64,000 nt of DNA from Streptococcus marimammalium DSM 18627 (GTDB taxonomy: Bacteria; Bacillota; Bacilli; Lactobacillales; Streptococcaceae). The stretch's first letter is position 1, and every line of letters starts with the position of its first letter. A program made the translations under genes and the position numbers. The stretch covers positions 103-64,102 of the forward strand of contig NZ_KB904358.1 in the NCBI RefSeq assembly GCF_000380045.1, given 5' to 3'. Shown one piece after another: positions 1 through 9,839 of this stretch. The notes beneath the pieces were generated by a model. That model ran no database searches and was not told where the DNA came from. It saw only the letters and a program-made list of their open reading frames with translations.

Positions 1-3000
1 ATATCAGAAATATCTGTTCTCTCACCAGCTTCTAGTTGAATCATAATGCCTGACACTTCATCTTTTAGTTCACGTTTTTGGCTTGAAAGAGAGAGTTCTG
101 GTAGATCATTTACCACACCACTACCATTGCTAAACTCGATAGATGGTTTATCTTCATTAACAGCACCACTGCCATTTGTAAATACAATGGATGGTTTATC
201 TTCATTAACAGCACCACTGCCATTTGTAAACACAATGGATGGTTTATCTTCAGCTGTTGGTGCAGTGTCTGGTACGGCTTTATGCCCATCATTACTTGAA
301 CCAGAAATGACATAAAGTTCTTGCCCTGAAATAAAGCCGCCAATACTTTCTTTGAAATTCAATCTAATAAATCGAGCTTTATGATTTTGAGGTAAGTAAG
401 CTACCTTATCATCACTACTTCTTACCCAACCAATGACTTCTCCAGTACTAGACCAATTTTCGCCATCAAGACTAGTGTCAATAGTTAGATAAGTTAAGGT
501 ACCATTTCCAACATCTCTTCGTGGCACATAGATGATATGATCAACAATTCGTTTGCTACCTAAATCTAACACCATCGATGATGGTACAGCTTTATCATTA
601 AACCATTGACTATGGTATTGGGTAGATTCATCCCCATCAAAGAGTAAAGTTAATGGTTGATTTGGCTGATCCGGTGCTTCAGCAATGGCTGAAATACCAT
701 CAATTTTATTAGAAACATCCTTTGTTACAGTTTGTATTGAAATAATTTCGGATGGATCAGAATCTCCAAGTGGATTATTTCCAATCACTCTAAAGCTATA
801 ATTTGTTTCTGGAGAAAGATTATACACATTAAAAAGATTATTTTCCGTTCTACCTACTTCGATAAAATAGCTTTGACCATCTTGTGAGATTTCTTGTTCG
901 ACAATATACCACATTGTTTGAGGATCTTTATGCCAAGATAATGTTACACTTCCATGAGTTGTACGGCTAGCCTCAATCTTTGTTGGAACAACAGCTTTTT
1001 CTTCATAATTTACCATTTGACGAACAGGCATATCGACTACTGGTTGAGCACTTAAATTATTTGCTACTAAAATAGTATCAACTGTACTTTCATCCAAAAG
1101 AACATCTCTCAAGGCCTCTAATGTAATAAAAGCAATTTCTCCAGAACCTGACATGGCTTCTTTTTGACCAAAATTCACAAAACTAAATATAACATCAGTT
1201 TTTTCATCACGAGCACGAACACGAGAAAAGTTTTCTGCTTGTTTAGTAAAATCAGTTGAAGTTACAGAATTAGTCACTAAACGATATTTTGTATTATCGA
1301 ATTGGAAAACAGAAGTAAGAGCATTTGTATTTAGTAGATTATCAGCAATTAATCTCACCTTAACTTGTTCACCAGCTGACAACTCTAACTTATCTGCTGC
1401 TAAAAATACTCGTCCACTAGGTGTTTGAGGGGACGGTGTTTGAACACCATCTTCTAACTGAACCGCAATCACACTAATATCTTGTGCATCTATAAGACCA
1501 TTACCATTTATGTCCACATGCTTAATATAATCAAAATCACTGTCTTGTTTTCTAAGACCAGTATAGTTCAAAAATGAAGTCTTATCATCTTCTGAAATTT
1601 TACCATCTCGGTTAATATCACCAACAATTTCCATTCTGGTACCAGGCTTTTTGAAAACTAAAATTTCTTCACCAGAGACAAAATTATTGTATCCCGCAGC
1701 AATATTAGCTCTTACAAAACGTGCTTTAGGAGTTGTAAAACGGTATGTCTTAACTTGTTTATCACTGCTCCAGTTAGTATAGAATTCATCTCTAGTCCAG
1801 TTCTTACCATCTTCACTTGTTTCAAAGAAAATTTTTGTGATGATTCCATTTAATCCACCATCAGCTCTTGGATGATATTCTAAATAATCAATATGATAGA
1901 CACCACCTAAATCCATAGTAATAGTTGCAGGGAATGATACAGCCTCATTCCATCTACTATGAAATTGATCTCCGAGTTGTTTATTAAATAATTTTTCCAA
2001 GCCTTGTTCAGGTTGTGCTGTTATACTTGATGTTGCTTGGATGCCATCAATAGCATTCATTAATGGATCTTCACTCGTTTTTGCAACAATCACAGCTGAC
2101 CAATCAGAAACACCTTTCGCATTAACCGCTCTCACTGCAAACTCGTGTGAGCTACCATAGGATAAATCATCAAACGAAAATGTATTCCCTTTAATACCTG
2201 TATAGAGAACATCATCTTTCATAATATCATATGAATCAGCATCCTCTACAGGTTGCCAAGCAACAGTTATTGAGGTAGCAGAAACAAGTTCTTCTGGTAC
2301 TTCAACTTGAGTCGGAACCGTTGGTGTTGCTAAATTTTCTGGAATTTCTTTATCTGCTGGTTTATTGACAAAACCATTAAGTGTTACATCAATTTTTGAA
2401 GCTGTGACGTCAGTCATAGCCAATTTAATTTTAACAAGACTGTTTTCAGTCACACGTAACCCTTGGATATCTTCGCTCTTAGGATTATAGGTGGCCATGA
2501 TTGGATTTTCATGGTAGAAGAAGACGTTGTTGCCATTTTGGTATTCTTCTAAACTCTTCACACGAGTTAGTCTAACAGTTTCACCGTTTATAGTTGCTAA
2601 TACACTTTCAACATCTTCAGAAACATTGACATGAAGTTCAGTTGTTTTATTTTTATTAAATCCTTCAAAACTTCCTTCAGTAGCATTGATGGTTAAAACA
2701 GCTGTACCTTTGATATTAGAGTCTCCTGCATGACTCTCAATCAATGTTTTTGCAACTTTACCTGATTTGTAATCAACTGTTAAACCATCATCTTCAACTA
2801 AGGTGAAATGAGAATCCTTATGAGGATAGAAAGTGATGAGGCGGTTAGTACGGTCGATCTCGGTTGGATTATTATTAGGATTTGTCATCGGAATAATTGC
2901 ACCATTTTTAACAAATACAGGAATTTTCCAAAGAGGTGCTTCAAAGCCATTTAAGACTTGTCCACCTTGATATTTTTCACCTGTATGAAAATCAATCCAT

Positions 3001-5270
3001 TCAATTGAAGCATCTGGTAAAACGATATTATTACGAATATCATCACCATTTTCTTTCATATTAGTATCTTGATAGATTGGAGCTACTAATAAATTATCAC
3101 CGTACATATATTGGTATTGAACAGATTTAGTATAATTGATGGTCTCGTTAGGAAAATCAATTAACATTGCTCTAACAATTGGCTTACCTTCAGTACTTGC
3201 TTGATGAGCAGTTGAATAGGCATAAGGTACTAAAGTTGATTTACGTTTTAATGATATTCTGTTTAAATCAGTTGTTTTATCATCAAATGAGAATGGTGTT
3301 TTAGGTTTTGCTCCCCAACCATCCATATTCATCAAAATTGAAGTAAAAGTCTTCCATTGATAATCTCTCGCATTAATAATTGGATTAGCTCCACCAAATA
3401 TCCCATCCATATCTGAACCCATATTAGGATTTCCAGATAGTCCTAAACCTATATAAGTCGGAATATGGAAGCGAATGTATTCCCATTCTCCCCCTGTTTG
3501 ATCTCCACTCCAGATAGCTGCACTGCGCTGAGTACCACCCCAACCATCAAGGGAAATAATAAATGGTCTTGCTTGTTCTTCACTCTTTTCAGTGATAAGC
3601 TCAGCTCCTTTATCAACACCATTTAAACCAAAGGAATAACCAGGACCAACCCAGGCCACATCAGTTTTAATAACACGAATACCGGCTTCTCCAACTTCTT
3701 TGTCAATATCTCTATGAAGAACAACTTCTTTATTAGGATCTGTATCATACAAGTCAGACTGTGTCCACAATCCCACCTTGACACCCTTATTTTTAGCATA
3801 TTCAACAAATGATTTTAAGTTTTGAATATTGCCATCTAGACTGTCTGTTTGCCCATAACCTGCACCATAACCATCATTTGGTAAAAACCATGATAATGGC
3901 ATATCCATTGCTTTATAGCGATCAATCACTGCTCGAGCTGAAAATCTATAACTGTCCCCTTCACCATTTAAAGTTTCTTTAATAGCATTAGGACGATCAT
4001 TTTCTGGCAATTGGTTGGGTTGATATTCTTTATAATACTTACCATCTAATAAAATCGCTCCTCTAGTATCACTAGGTACTTCTACCCAATAATCTCTGTT
4101 ATAGGCATTGAGATGGCCTAAATAAAGAGCATATTCAGGTAAAACAACTGGTGAGCCAGTTAATTCATAGTAATCTTTTAAAATATTAGCAGGTGTATTA
4201 TTTACAAAGAAATAGGCATCAAAACGCCCTTCATCATGCGTTGTTGTCGTGGTTGATGGCTCTTCTGTCCCAAAATCATACTGCCCTCGTCTAAAAGTAT
4301 TTCTAAGAACACCATATCCTTTAGTTGACCAGTAAAAAGGACTCGGAGAAGCTACACCACCGTCTACCCAGTTATTTTCATTAACAATATTAACCTTATT
4401 ACCTTTATGAGTGAAACGTCCATTTTGCATTCCTCCACCAAAGAAGTACTCATTATCGGCTTGAGACAAGGTTTGAGTTGTCTTATTTGTAGTAATTTGA
4501 ACTGGTAAAACCTCTTTTGTGATAAGGTTGTTGGAAACCTTATCAAAAACAGATAATCTTGCTGTTTGTTTGTCAAAAACTAATTGGACTTTATCCGTTG
4601 TAATTTTGTAGCTAGTCTCATCTTCAGACATACTACCTAATGCGCTGTTAGTATCACGGTAATCCTCTAATGTCTTGATAGCAATTTTAGCTGGTCTATC
4701 TTCTCTACTTGGTGCTGGGTCTTCTACGAATTCACCAGTCTTATCAATATAATATCTAAAGACATGGTCATTATATAAGCTAACTTTAGCTTTTTCACCA
4801 GTATTATAGACAATATTAGCAATACCATTTTCAAAAGTAAGTGAGTTAATTGCCCCTACAGCATTTCGAGGTTTTTCAAATGTTTCAGAAACCTCATTTG
4901 CAGCCTCAGCATTATCTTCAAGTGCTGTTTCAATCAAAGGAGCAATTTCCACTTGATCTGCCACAGTCTCTGCTGAGCTATCTGTCACCTCTTCTGGTAT
5001 TTCAGTTGTTTTTTTAGAGATTTCAGAGAGTTTAACAGTTTCATTTGTAGTTTCTGTTAATTCACTACTATCATCTACAGTATTAGATTCATCTTGTTCT
5101 AATGATGAGACCTCATTAACAGTTGCTTCTGTGGGCACTGTTGTTTCTATTTGATCAGCCAACACAGGACTAACACCAAAAAGTGATGCTCCTATAGCAA
5201 CAGAAGCAACACCTACAGACAAACGTCTGATTGAAAATTTTAATCTTTTATAATAAGAAAAATTTTTCAT
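1..5270 (-). CDS. Multidomain cell-surface GH31 glycoside hydrolase (3'-truncated by window edge)
   Basis: About 1756 residues are visible; the C-terminus lies beyond base 1. The ATG at 5268-5270 follows a GGAG ribosome site. The N-terminus is a YSIRK-like signal peptide (FSIRRLSVGVASVAIG), typical of streptococcal wall proteins. After a Thr/Glu-rich linker (about 45-130) comes a GH31 region with the likely catalytic Asp537 in KTDVAW and a likely acid/base Asp590 in WSGDQTG. These resemble the GH31 branch containing alpha-N-acetylgalactosaminidases, so action on mucin-type glycans is possible, but substrate is inference. Then follow Fn3 (about 985-1080), an F5/8C lectin-like module (about 1085-1205), a dockerin-like pair of DxNxDGxI repeats (about 1213-1273), a cohesin-like module (about 1280-1400), a second Fn3, a second F5/8C and short C-terminal repeats. 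An LPXTG anchor would lie outside the window. The family (GH31) is confident; the cohesin-like call is tentative. Confidence 0.9.
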   Translation of the reverse strand, partial: MKNFSYYKRLKFSIRRLSVGVASVAIGASLFGVSPVLADQIETTVPTEATVNEVSSLEQDESNTVDDSSELTETTNETVKLSEISKKTTEIPEEVTDSSAETVADQVEIAPLIETALEDNAEAANEVSETFEKPRNAVGAINSLTFENGIANIVYNTGEKAKVSLYNDHVFRYYIDKTGEFVEDPAPSREDRPAKIAIKTLEDYRDTNSALGSMSEDETSYKITTDKVQLVFDKQTARLSVFDKVSNNLITKEVLPVQITTNKTTQTLSQADNEYFFGGGMQNGRFTHKGNKVNIVNENNWVDGGVASPSPFYWSTKGYGVLRNTFRRGQYDFGTEEPSTTTTTHDEGRFDAYFFVNNTPANILKDYYELTGSPVVLPEYALYLGHLNAYNRDYWVEVPSDTRGAILLDGKYYKEYQPNQLPENDRPNAIKETLNGEGDSYRFSARAVIDRYKAMDMPLSWFLPNDGYGAGYGQTDSLDGNIQNLKSFVEYAKNKGVKVGLWTQSDLYDTDPNKEVVLHRDIDKEVGEAGIRVIKTDVAWVGPGYSFGLNGVDKGAELITEKSEEQARPFIISLDGWGGTQRSAAIWSGDQTGGEWEYIRFHIPTYIGLGLSGNPNMGSDMDGIFGGANPIINARDYQWKTFTSILMNMDGWGAKPKTPFSFDDKTTDLNRISLKRKSTLVPYAYSTAHQASTEGKPIVRAMLIDFPNETINYTKSVQYQYMYGDNLLVAPIYQDTNMKENGDDIRNNIVLPDASIEWIDFHTGEKYQGGQVLNGFEAPLWKIPVFVKNGAIIPMTNPNNNPTEIDRTNRLITFYPHKDSHFTLVEDDGLTVDYKSGKVAKTLIESHAGDSNIKGTAVLTINATEGSFEGFNKNKTTELHVNVSEDVESVLATINGETVRLTRVKSLEEYQNGNNVFFYHENPIMATYNPKSEDIQGLRVTENSLVKIKLAMTDVTASKIDVTLNGFVNKPADKEIPENLATPTVPTQVEVPEELVSATSITVAWQPVEDADSYDIMKDDVLYTGIKGNTFSFDDLSYGSSHEFAVRAVNAKGVSDWSAVIVAKTSEDPLMNAIDGIQATSSITAQPEQGLEKLFNKQLGDQFHSRWNEAVSFPATITMDLGGVYHIDYLEYHPRADGGLNGIITKIFFETSEDGKNWTRDEFYTNWSSDKQVKTYRFTTPKARFVRANIAAGYNNFVSGEEILVFKKPGTRMEIVGDINRDGKISEDDKTSFLNYTGLRKQDSDFDYIKHVDINGNGLIDAQDISVIAVQLEDGVQTPSPQTPSGRVFLAADKLELSAGEQVKVRLIADNLLNTNALTSVFQFDNTKYRLVTNSVTSTDFTKQAENFSRVRARDEKTDVIFSFVNFGQKEAMSGSGEIAFITLEALRDVLLDESTVDTILVANNLSAQPVVDMPVRQMVNYEEKAVVPTKIEASRTTHGSVTLSWHKDPQTMWYIVEQEISQDGQSYFIEVGRTENNLFNVYNLSPETNYSFRVIGNNPLGDSDPSEIISIQTVTKDVSNKIDGISAIAEAPDQPNQPLTLLFDGDESTQYHSQWFNDKAVPSSMVLDLGSKRIVDHIIYVPRRDVGNGTLTYLTIDTSLDGENWSSTGEVIGWVRSSDDKVAYLPQNHKARFIRLNFKESIGGFISGQELYVISGSSNDGHKAVPDTAPTAEDKPSIVFTNGSGAVNEDKPSIVFTNGSGAVNEDKPSIEFSNGSGVVNDLPELSLSSQKRELKDEVSGIMIQLEAGERTDISD
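117..260 (-). repeat. 48-bp tandem repeat, three copies, within the GH31 surface gene
   Basis: Units begin at 117, 165 and 213. Each encodes a 16-residue unit of the form EDKPSIVFTNGSGAVN. The two copies at 165 and 213 are nearly identical; the copy at 117 has several substitutions and the unit at 213 diverges at its right edge. Such near-identical repeats in the stalk of a surface protein can vary in number by recombination. Confidence 0.85.
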
Positions 5271-5290
5271 ATCATATCTCCTTTTATTTT

Positions 5291-5304
5291 TGTAAACGAT
5301 TACA
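5291..5304. promoter_or_regulatory. CcpA cre site of the GH31 gene
   Basis: TGTAAACGATTACA matches the cre consensus TGWAANCGNTNWCA at every defined position. It overlaps the predicted transcription start of the GH31 gene (the -10 is 5311-5316), the usual place for a repressing cre. The glycosidase should therefore be under carbon catabolite repression. Confidence 0.85.
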
Positions 5305-5310
5305 AGGATT

Positions 5311-5339
5311 ATTTTAGCATTTCATTTTCTATTTGTAAA
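5311..5339 (-). promoter_or_regulatory. Promoter of the GH31 surface glycosidase
   Basis: On the minus strand TTTACA (5334-5339) and TAAAAT (5311-5316) are separated by 17 bp. The start codon lies about 40 bp downstream with the cre site in between. Confidence 0.65.
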
Positions 5340-5539
5340 TGAGAAAAAAATGACCTACAGATTATTTGATTTCATATTTTAAAGTTTTATACAAGAATAT
5401 CAATTCCGTCATTTGACCATTTCTTTCAGAAGGAATTTTTATTTGATAAAATGATAATCCTCTCATACTATAATTTTCATGACAAATCAGTTATATCAAT
5501 GAAGTAAGAGGTGATAAACATTTTGTTTTTGAATAATTA

Positions 5540-5548
5540 TGGTATAAT
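5540..5548 (+). promoter_or_regulatory. Extended -10 promoter of the small membrane protein gene
   Basis: TGGTATAAT is an extended -10 element (TGn then TATAAT at 5543-5548). It lies 33 bp before the ATG at 5582. The rest of the 311-bp gap between the GH31 gene and this one holds only the cre/promoter described separately and AT-rich DNA. Confidence 0.65.
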
Positions 5549-5581
5549 AAAAATGTTTAATTTAATTTTAAGGAGAAACAA

Positions 5582-6073
5582 ATGAAATCAATGACAAAAA
5601 TCCGTCAGTCCATCAGAACTGGAACAATTACCATTATGGTAATTAATATCTTTTTAATTATTATTTCTATTTTTTCTATTTGGGGAACTTATTTCGCTTT
5701 AAGCAATATCGACCAGATTGCTACAAATGATCCTATTCTAGCTGATGCCATAAGAGAAAGTGCCACACCTCTATCTTTTGTTCAAATGATTATTGGGATT
5801 ATTATCTTAATAGTTATTTCTTTTCTTTGTTTCCAAAATCTAAAACACCTGAAGAATGAAAAAATGGTGAAAAAGTTACCCTACTATATTGGAATTGCCT
5901 ATACTCTTTTTAACATTATTTTAACCATCATCACTGCTATGGCGTCAGGTGCACCTTTATCTTTATATATCTTTATTGTCCCAATTATTATCACTACCAT
6001 CTATGCTTTTATACTATATAAAGCTAGTGAATTAGAAGAAAATAGTTCACAAGATGATGCAATAAATATTTAA
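5582..6073 (+). CDS. Four-helix membrane protein of unknown function
   Basis: The 163-residue product has four hydrophobic segments (about 17-42, 65-85, 101-122 and 127-147) and short charged ends, so it is an integral membrane protein. A strong AAGGAG ribosome site precedes the ATG. It stands alone, with its own extended -10 promoter and a strong hairpin terminator directly after the stop. I do not recognise a named family; proteins of this kind are annotated as hypothetical membrane proteins in streptococci. There is no catalytic motif to suggest a role. Confidence 0.8.
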   Translation: MKSMTKIRQSIRTGTITIMVINIFLIIISIFSIWGTYFALSNIDQIATNDPILADAIRESATPLSFVQMIIGIIILIVISFLCFQNLKHLKNEKMVKKLPYYIGIAYTLFNIILTIITAMASGAPLSLYIFIVPIIITTIYAFILYKASELEENSSQDDAINI

Positions 6074-6079
6074 TCATTC

Positions 6080-6114
6080 AAAAAACAGTCTAGTTTTTAA
6101 CTAAACTGTTTTTT
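6080..6114. terminator. Terminator after the membrane protein gene
   Basis: AAAAAACAGT and ACTGTTTTTT form the base of a hairpin closed by TAGTT/AACTA, ending in T residues. It sits between convergent genes and could serve both strands. Confidence 0.75.
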
Positions 6115-6164
6115 CATTTTTTAACAAAACTTGTAAAAGTGGCAATTACTATCTTAATATCCTT

Positions 6165-7259
6165 TCATAAATCAAGTAGAATATCCTGACTAGTGTCTTC
6201 AAAGCCACTAACTGTCACACCCAATAAACGAACACCCGTTTTATTTTCAGGTAAACTTTCAAATAATTGATAAACTTCTTGTTCAATAATAGCATTATCC
6301 TGCGTAGCTTTCTCTAGGCTGCGCCTTTTTGTTTTAGTTTCAAAATCAGAGTAACGAATTTTTAGAATGATCGTTTTCCCATTTCTGTTCATTTCTTCCA
6401 AAATTTTAACTACTTGCACAACCAATTTTGTTAATTCTGCTTGAATATCCTCTTCTGTGAATAATCGTTTGGCATAAGTTTTTTCCTTACCTATAGATTT
6501 TCTAACTCTGTCAGTTTGTACTGGGCTATTGCTAATACCTCTTGCCTTACGAAACAAGTCATAACCAAAACGACCAAAAGTATCAATAAGCTCTTGTTCT
6601 GAGTAGGCTAAGAGATCTGAACCTTTTTTGATGCCCATTTTTTGTAATTGTTCAACGGATTTTACACCAACACCATGGAATTTTCCAATTGGTAAATCTG
6701 CCAAAAAAGCTTGTGCATCCTTTGGTAAAATCACTGTTAATCCTTTAGGTTTTTGATAATCACTCGCTAGTTTGGCTAAAAACTTATTGTAAGAAACACC
6801 TGCCGAGCAGGTGAGTTGTAGTTCTTTCCAAATATCATATTGAATAAGCTTAGCAATTTTTATTGCAGAAGAGATGCCTATTTTATTTTTGGTCACATCA
6901 AGATAGGCTTCATCAATACTAACGGGTTCAAAAATGTCTGTGTAACGTTTGAAGATGCCTCTAATCTGTTTTGCAACAGCACGATATTTTTCATGATTTC
7001 CTGAAATAAAAATAGCCGTTGGACATAACTCATAAGCTTCTTTTGAGCTCATTGCTGAGTGGATACCATATTTTCTTGCTTCATAGTTTGCTGTTGCCAC
7101 AACACCCCTACCACCTGTTTGTCTAGGATTACTACCTATCACAACTGGTTTTCCTTTTAATTTTGGATTGTCTCGTTCTTCGACAGATGCAAAAAAAGCA
7201 TCCATATCAATATGGATAATTTTTCGTGATAAATCATTAATCAGTGGATAAATTAACAT
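6165..7259 (-). CDS. dinB: DNA polymerase IV (Y-family translesion polymerase)
   Basis: The 364-residue length is normal for DinB. The polymerase palm is clear: [18 protein letters not shown] near residue 15 carries the first metal-binding Asp, and [13 protein letters not shown] near residue 112 carries the catalytic SIDEA motif. Helix-hairpin-helix and little-finger regions follow. It makes error-prone bypass synthesis on damaged DNA. The ATG has a GGAGG site 5-6 bases upstream. It is divergent from pflB, an arrangement familiar in streptococci. A second Y-family enzyme (UmuC-like) lies at 25037. A TATAAT on the minus strand at 7277-7282 is a likely -10. Confidence 0.97.
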   Translation of the reverse strand: MLIYPLINDLSRKIIHIDMDAFFASVEERDNPKLKGKPVVIGSNPRQTGGRGVVATANYEARKYGIHSAMSSKEAYELCPTAIFISGNHEKYRAVAKQIRGIFKRYTDIFEPVSIDEAYLDVTKNKIGISSAIKIAKLIQYDIWKELQLTCSAGVSYNKFLAKLASDYQKPKGLTVILPKDAQAFLADLPIGKFHGVGVKSVEQLQKMGIKKGSDLLAYSEQELIDTFGRFGYDLFRKARGISNSPVQTDRVRKSIGKEKTYAKRLFTEEDIQAELTKLVVQVVKILEEMNRNGKTIILKIRYSDFETKTKRRSLEKATQDNAIIEQEVYQLFESLPENKTGVRLLGVTVSGFEDTSQDILLDL

Positions 7260-7314
7260 AGAAAACCTCCAATATCATTATACTCCTTATTTCGTTTTCT
7301 GAAAACAATCAAAC

Positions 7315-7354
7315 TTATAATACAGTTTATCTGTTATAGTCTTCTGTATTATAA
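7315..7354. promoter_or_regulatory. 11-bp perfect inverted repeat between dinB and pflB
   Basis: TTATAATACAG (7315-7325) and CTGTATTATAA (7344-7354) are perfect complements with an 18-nt spacer. A further CTGTTATA half-site starts at 7331. It lies upstream of both divergent genes and lacks a T tract, so it looks like an operator rather than a terminator. The regulator is unknown; it does not match the cre or Rex consensus. Confidence 0.5.
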
Positions 7355-7463
7355 AAGAATTTCCTTTAAAAGCCTGTTTTATTATGGAAAACAATTATTC
7401 TATGATAAAATAAAGTTATAAATTGTAACAGTTTCGTTACTAGAATAAATGAGGAAAATACAT

Positions 7464-9776
7464 ATGGCAACTGTTAAAACAAATACTGATGTTTTTGAAA
7501 AGGCCTGGGATGGCTTTAAAGGTACAGATTGGAAAGAAAAAGCAAGTGTGTCTCGTTTCGTCCAAGCTAACTACACCCCTTATGATGGAGATGAAAGCTT
7601 TTTAGCTGGTCCGACAGAACGTTCTCTTCATATCAAAAAAATTGTTGAAGAAACAAAAGCACACTATGAAGCAACTCGTTTCCCATACGATAACCGTCCA
7701 ACTTCTATTGCTGAAATCCCAGCTGGATTTATCGACAAAGAAAATGAACTCATTTTTGGTATTCAAAATGATGAATTATTCAAATTAAACTTCATGCCAA
7801 AAGGTGGAATTCGCATGGCTGAAACCACTCTTAAAGAAAATGGTTTTGAGCCTGATCCAGCGGTTCATGAAATTTTTACTAAACATGTAACAACCGTTAA
7901 CGATGGTATTTTCCGTGCTTACACTTCAAATATTCGTCGTGCACGCCACGCGCATACGGTTACTGGTCTTCCTGATGCTTATTCTCGTGGACGCATTATT
8001 GGAGTTTACGCACGTCTTGCACTTTATGGTGCTGACTTCTTAATGCAAGAAAAAGTAAATGACTGGAATGCTATCACTGAAATCGACGAAGAAACTATCC
8101 GTCTTCGTGAAGAAATCAATTTACAATATCAAGCACTTGGTGATGTTGTAAAACTTGGTGATCTTTATGGTGTGGATGTGCGTCGTCCAGCAATGAACGT
8201 TAAAGAAGCAATCCAATGGGTAAATATTGCTTTTATGGCAGTTTGTCGTGTTATCAATGGTGCAGCAACTTCTCTTGGACGTGTGCCAATCGTTCTTGAT
8301 GTCTTTGCAGAGCGTGACCTTGCTCGTGGTACTTTTACAGAATCTGAAATCCAAGAGTTTGTTGATGATTTCGTTATAAAACTTCGTACTGTTAAATTTG
8401 CTCGTACTAAAGCTTATGACCAATTATATTCTGGAGACCCAACTTTCATTACAACATCAATGGCTGGTATGGGCAACGATGGTCGTCACCGTGTTACTAA
8501 GATGGACTACCGTTTCTTAAACACTCTTGATAATATCGGAAATTCTCCAGAACCAAACTTAACCGTTCTTTGGACTGATAAATTACCATACTCATTCCGT
8601 CGCTATTGTATGAGCATGAGTCACAAACACTCTTCTATCCAATACGAAGGTGTAACAACAATGGCTAAAGATGGTTATGGTGAAATGTCATGTATCTCTT
8701 GTTGTGTGTCACCACTTGATCCTGAAAATGAAGAAAAACGTCACAATATCCAATACTTTGGTGCTCGTGTAAATGTGCTTAAAGCTCTTCTTACTGGTCT
8801 TAATGGTGGTTATGATGATGTTCATAAAGACTATAAAGTATTTGAAATCGATCCAGTCACATCAGACGTCCTTAACTTTGATGAAGTAAAAGCTAACTTT
8901 GAAAAATCACTTGACTGGTTGACAGATACTTACGTAGATGCTCTTAACATCATCCATTATATGACAGATAAATATAACTATGAAGCTGTTCAAATGGCCT
9001 TTTTACCATCACATCAACGTGCTAACATGGGATTTGGTATCTGTGGTTTTGCAAACACTGTTGATACTCTATCAGCAATTAAATATGCTACTGTTAAACC
9101 AATTCGTGATGAAGATGGCTACATTTACGACTATGAAACAATCGGTGAGTTTCCTCGTTGGGGTGAAGATGACCCTCGTTCAAATGAACTTGCTGAATGG
9201 TTGATTGAAGCTTATACAACTCGTTTAAGAAGCCATAAATTATACAAAGATGCTGAAGCAACGGTTTCACTTCTTACCATCACTTCAAATGTGGCTTACT
9301 CTAAACAAACTGGTAACTCTCCAGTTCACAAAGGAGTTTACTTAAACGAAGATGGTTCAGTAAACCTTTCTAAACTTGAATTCTTCTCACCAGGTGCTAA
9401 CCCATCTAACAAAGCTAAAGGTGGTTGGTTACAAAACTTGAATTCACTTGCAAGCCTTGACTTTAGTTATGCTGCTGATGGTATTTCTCTAACAACTCAA
9501 GTATCGCCACGTGCTCTTGGTAAAACTTTTGATGAACAAGTTGAAAATCTTGTTACAGTACTTGATGGTTACTTTGAAAATGGTGGTCAACACGTTAACT
9601 TGAATGTTATGGACTTAAATGATGTTTATGAAAAAATTATGGCTGGTGAAGATGTTATTGTTCGTATCTCAGGATACTGTGTTAACACTAAATACCTTAC
9701 ACCAGAACAAAAAACAGAATTAACACAACGTGTCTTCCATGAAGTGCTTTCAATGGATGATGCCTTGCAAGGTTAA
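7464..9776 (+). CDS. pflB: Formate C-acetyltransferase (pyruvate formate-lyase)
   Basis: This glycyl-radical enzyme converts pyruvate and CoA to acetyl-CoA and formate in anaerobic mixed-acid fermentation. The catalytic cysteine pair is Cys413-Cys414 in SCISCCVSP and the radical glycine is Gly737 in RISGYCVN. I chose the ATG at 7464 because a GAGG site lies just upstream at 7451; an earlier in-frame ATG at 7449 lies directly against that site. That gives 770 residues, normal for streptococcal Pfl. It needs the activase PflA, which is not in the window. A strong terminator follows. Confidence 0.98.
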   Translation: MATVKTNTDVFEKAWDGFKGTDWKEKASVSRFVQANYTPYDGDESFLAGPTERSLHIKKIVEETKAHYEATRFPYDNRPTSIAEIPAGFIDKENELIFGIQNDELFKLNFMPKGGIRMAETTLKENGFEPDPAVHEIFTKHVTTVNDGIFRAYTSNIRRARHAHTVTGLPDAYSRGRIIGVYARLALYGADFLMQEKVNDWNAITEIDEETIRLREEINLQYQALGDVVKLGDLYGVDVRRPAMNVKEAIQWVNIAFMAVCRVINGAATSLGRVPIVLDVFAERDLARGTFTESEIQEFVDDFVIKLRTVKFARTKAYDQLYSGDPTFITTSMAGMGNDGRHRVTKMDYRFLNTLDNIGNSPEPNLTVLWTDKLPYSFRRYCMSMSHKHSSIQYEGVTTMAKDGYGEMSCISCCVSPLDPENEEKRHNIQYFGARVNVLKALLTGLNGGYDDVHKDYKVFEIDPVTSDVLNFDEVKANFEKSLDWLTDTYVDALNIIHYMTDKYNYEAVQMAFLPSHQRANMGFGICGFANTVDTLSAIKYATVKPIRDEDGYIYDYETIGEFPRWGEDDPRSNELAEWLIEAYTTRLRSHKLYKDAEATVSLLTITSNVAYSKQTGNSPVHKGVYLNEDGSVNLSKLEFFSPGANPSNKAKGGWLQNLNSLASLDFSYAADGISLTTQVSPRALGKTFDEQVENLVTVLDGYFENGGQHVNLNVMDLNDVYEKIMAGEDVIVRISGYCVNTKYLTPEQKTELTQRVFHEVLSMDDALQG

Positions 9777-9785
9777 TCTTTACTT

Positions 9786-9823
9786 TAAAAACAACTTTGT
9801 CAGTCTTGACAAAGTTGTTTTTT
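9786..9823 (+). terminator. pflB terminator
   Basis: AAAACAACTTTGTCA pairs with TGACAAAGTTGTTTT around a short loop and is followed by T residues. The right arm also contains TTGACA, apparently the -35 of the next gene. Confidence 0.85.
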
Positions 9824-9833
9824 TCGTTACAAT
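9806..9833 (+). promoter_or_regulatory. Promoter built into the pflB terminator, predicting a leaderless mRNA
   Basis: TTGACA (9806-9811) and TACAAT (9828-9833) are spaced 16 bp apart. The predicted start site, about 7 nt past the -10, coincides with the ATG at 9840, and no Shine-Dalgarno sequence precedes that ATG. Confidence 0.55.
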
Positions 9834-9839
9834 AACACC

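Noticed and set aside
46..315. 89-residue plus-strand frame with repeated sequence at the left edge
   Set aside because: It is the reverse strand of the repeat region in the GH31 surface gene, which has far better coding evidence.
7449..7463. Earlier ATG for pflB
   Set aside because: It lies directly against the GAGG ribosome site used by the ATG at 7464; Pfl proteins begin at the latter.
7260..7463. A CcpA cre site in the dinB-pflB gap
   Set aside because: The best candidate (near TGAAAACAATCA) differs at two conserved positions.
9662..9776. Possible frameshift at the end of pflB
   Set aside because: The frame is intact to the glycyl-radical motif and the normal C-terminus.
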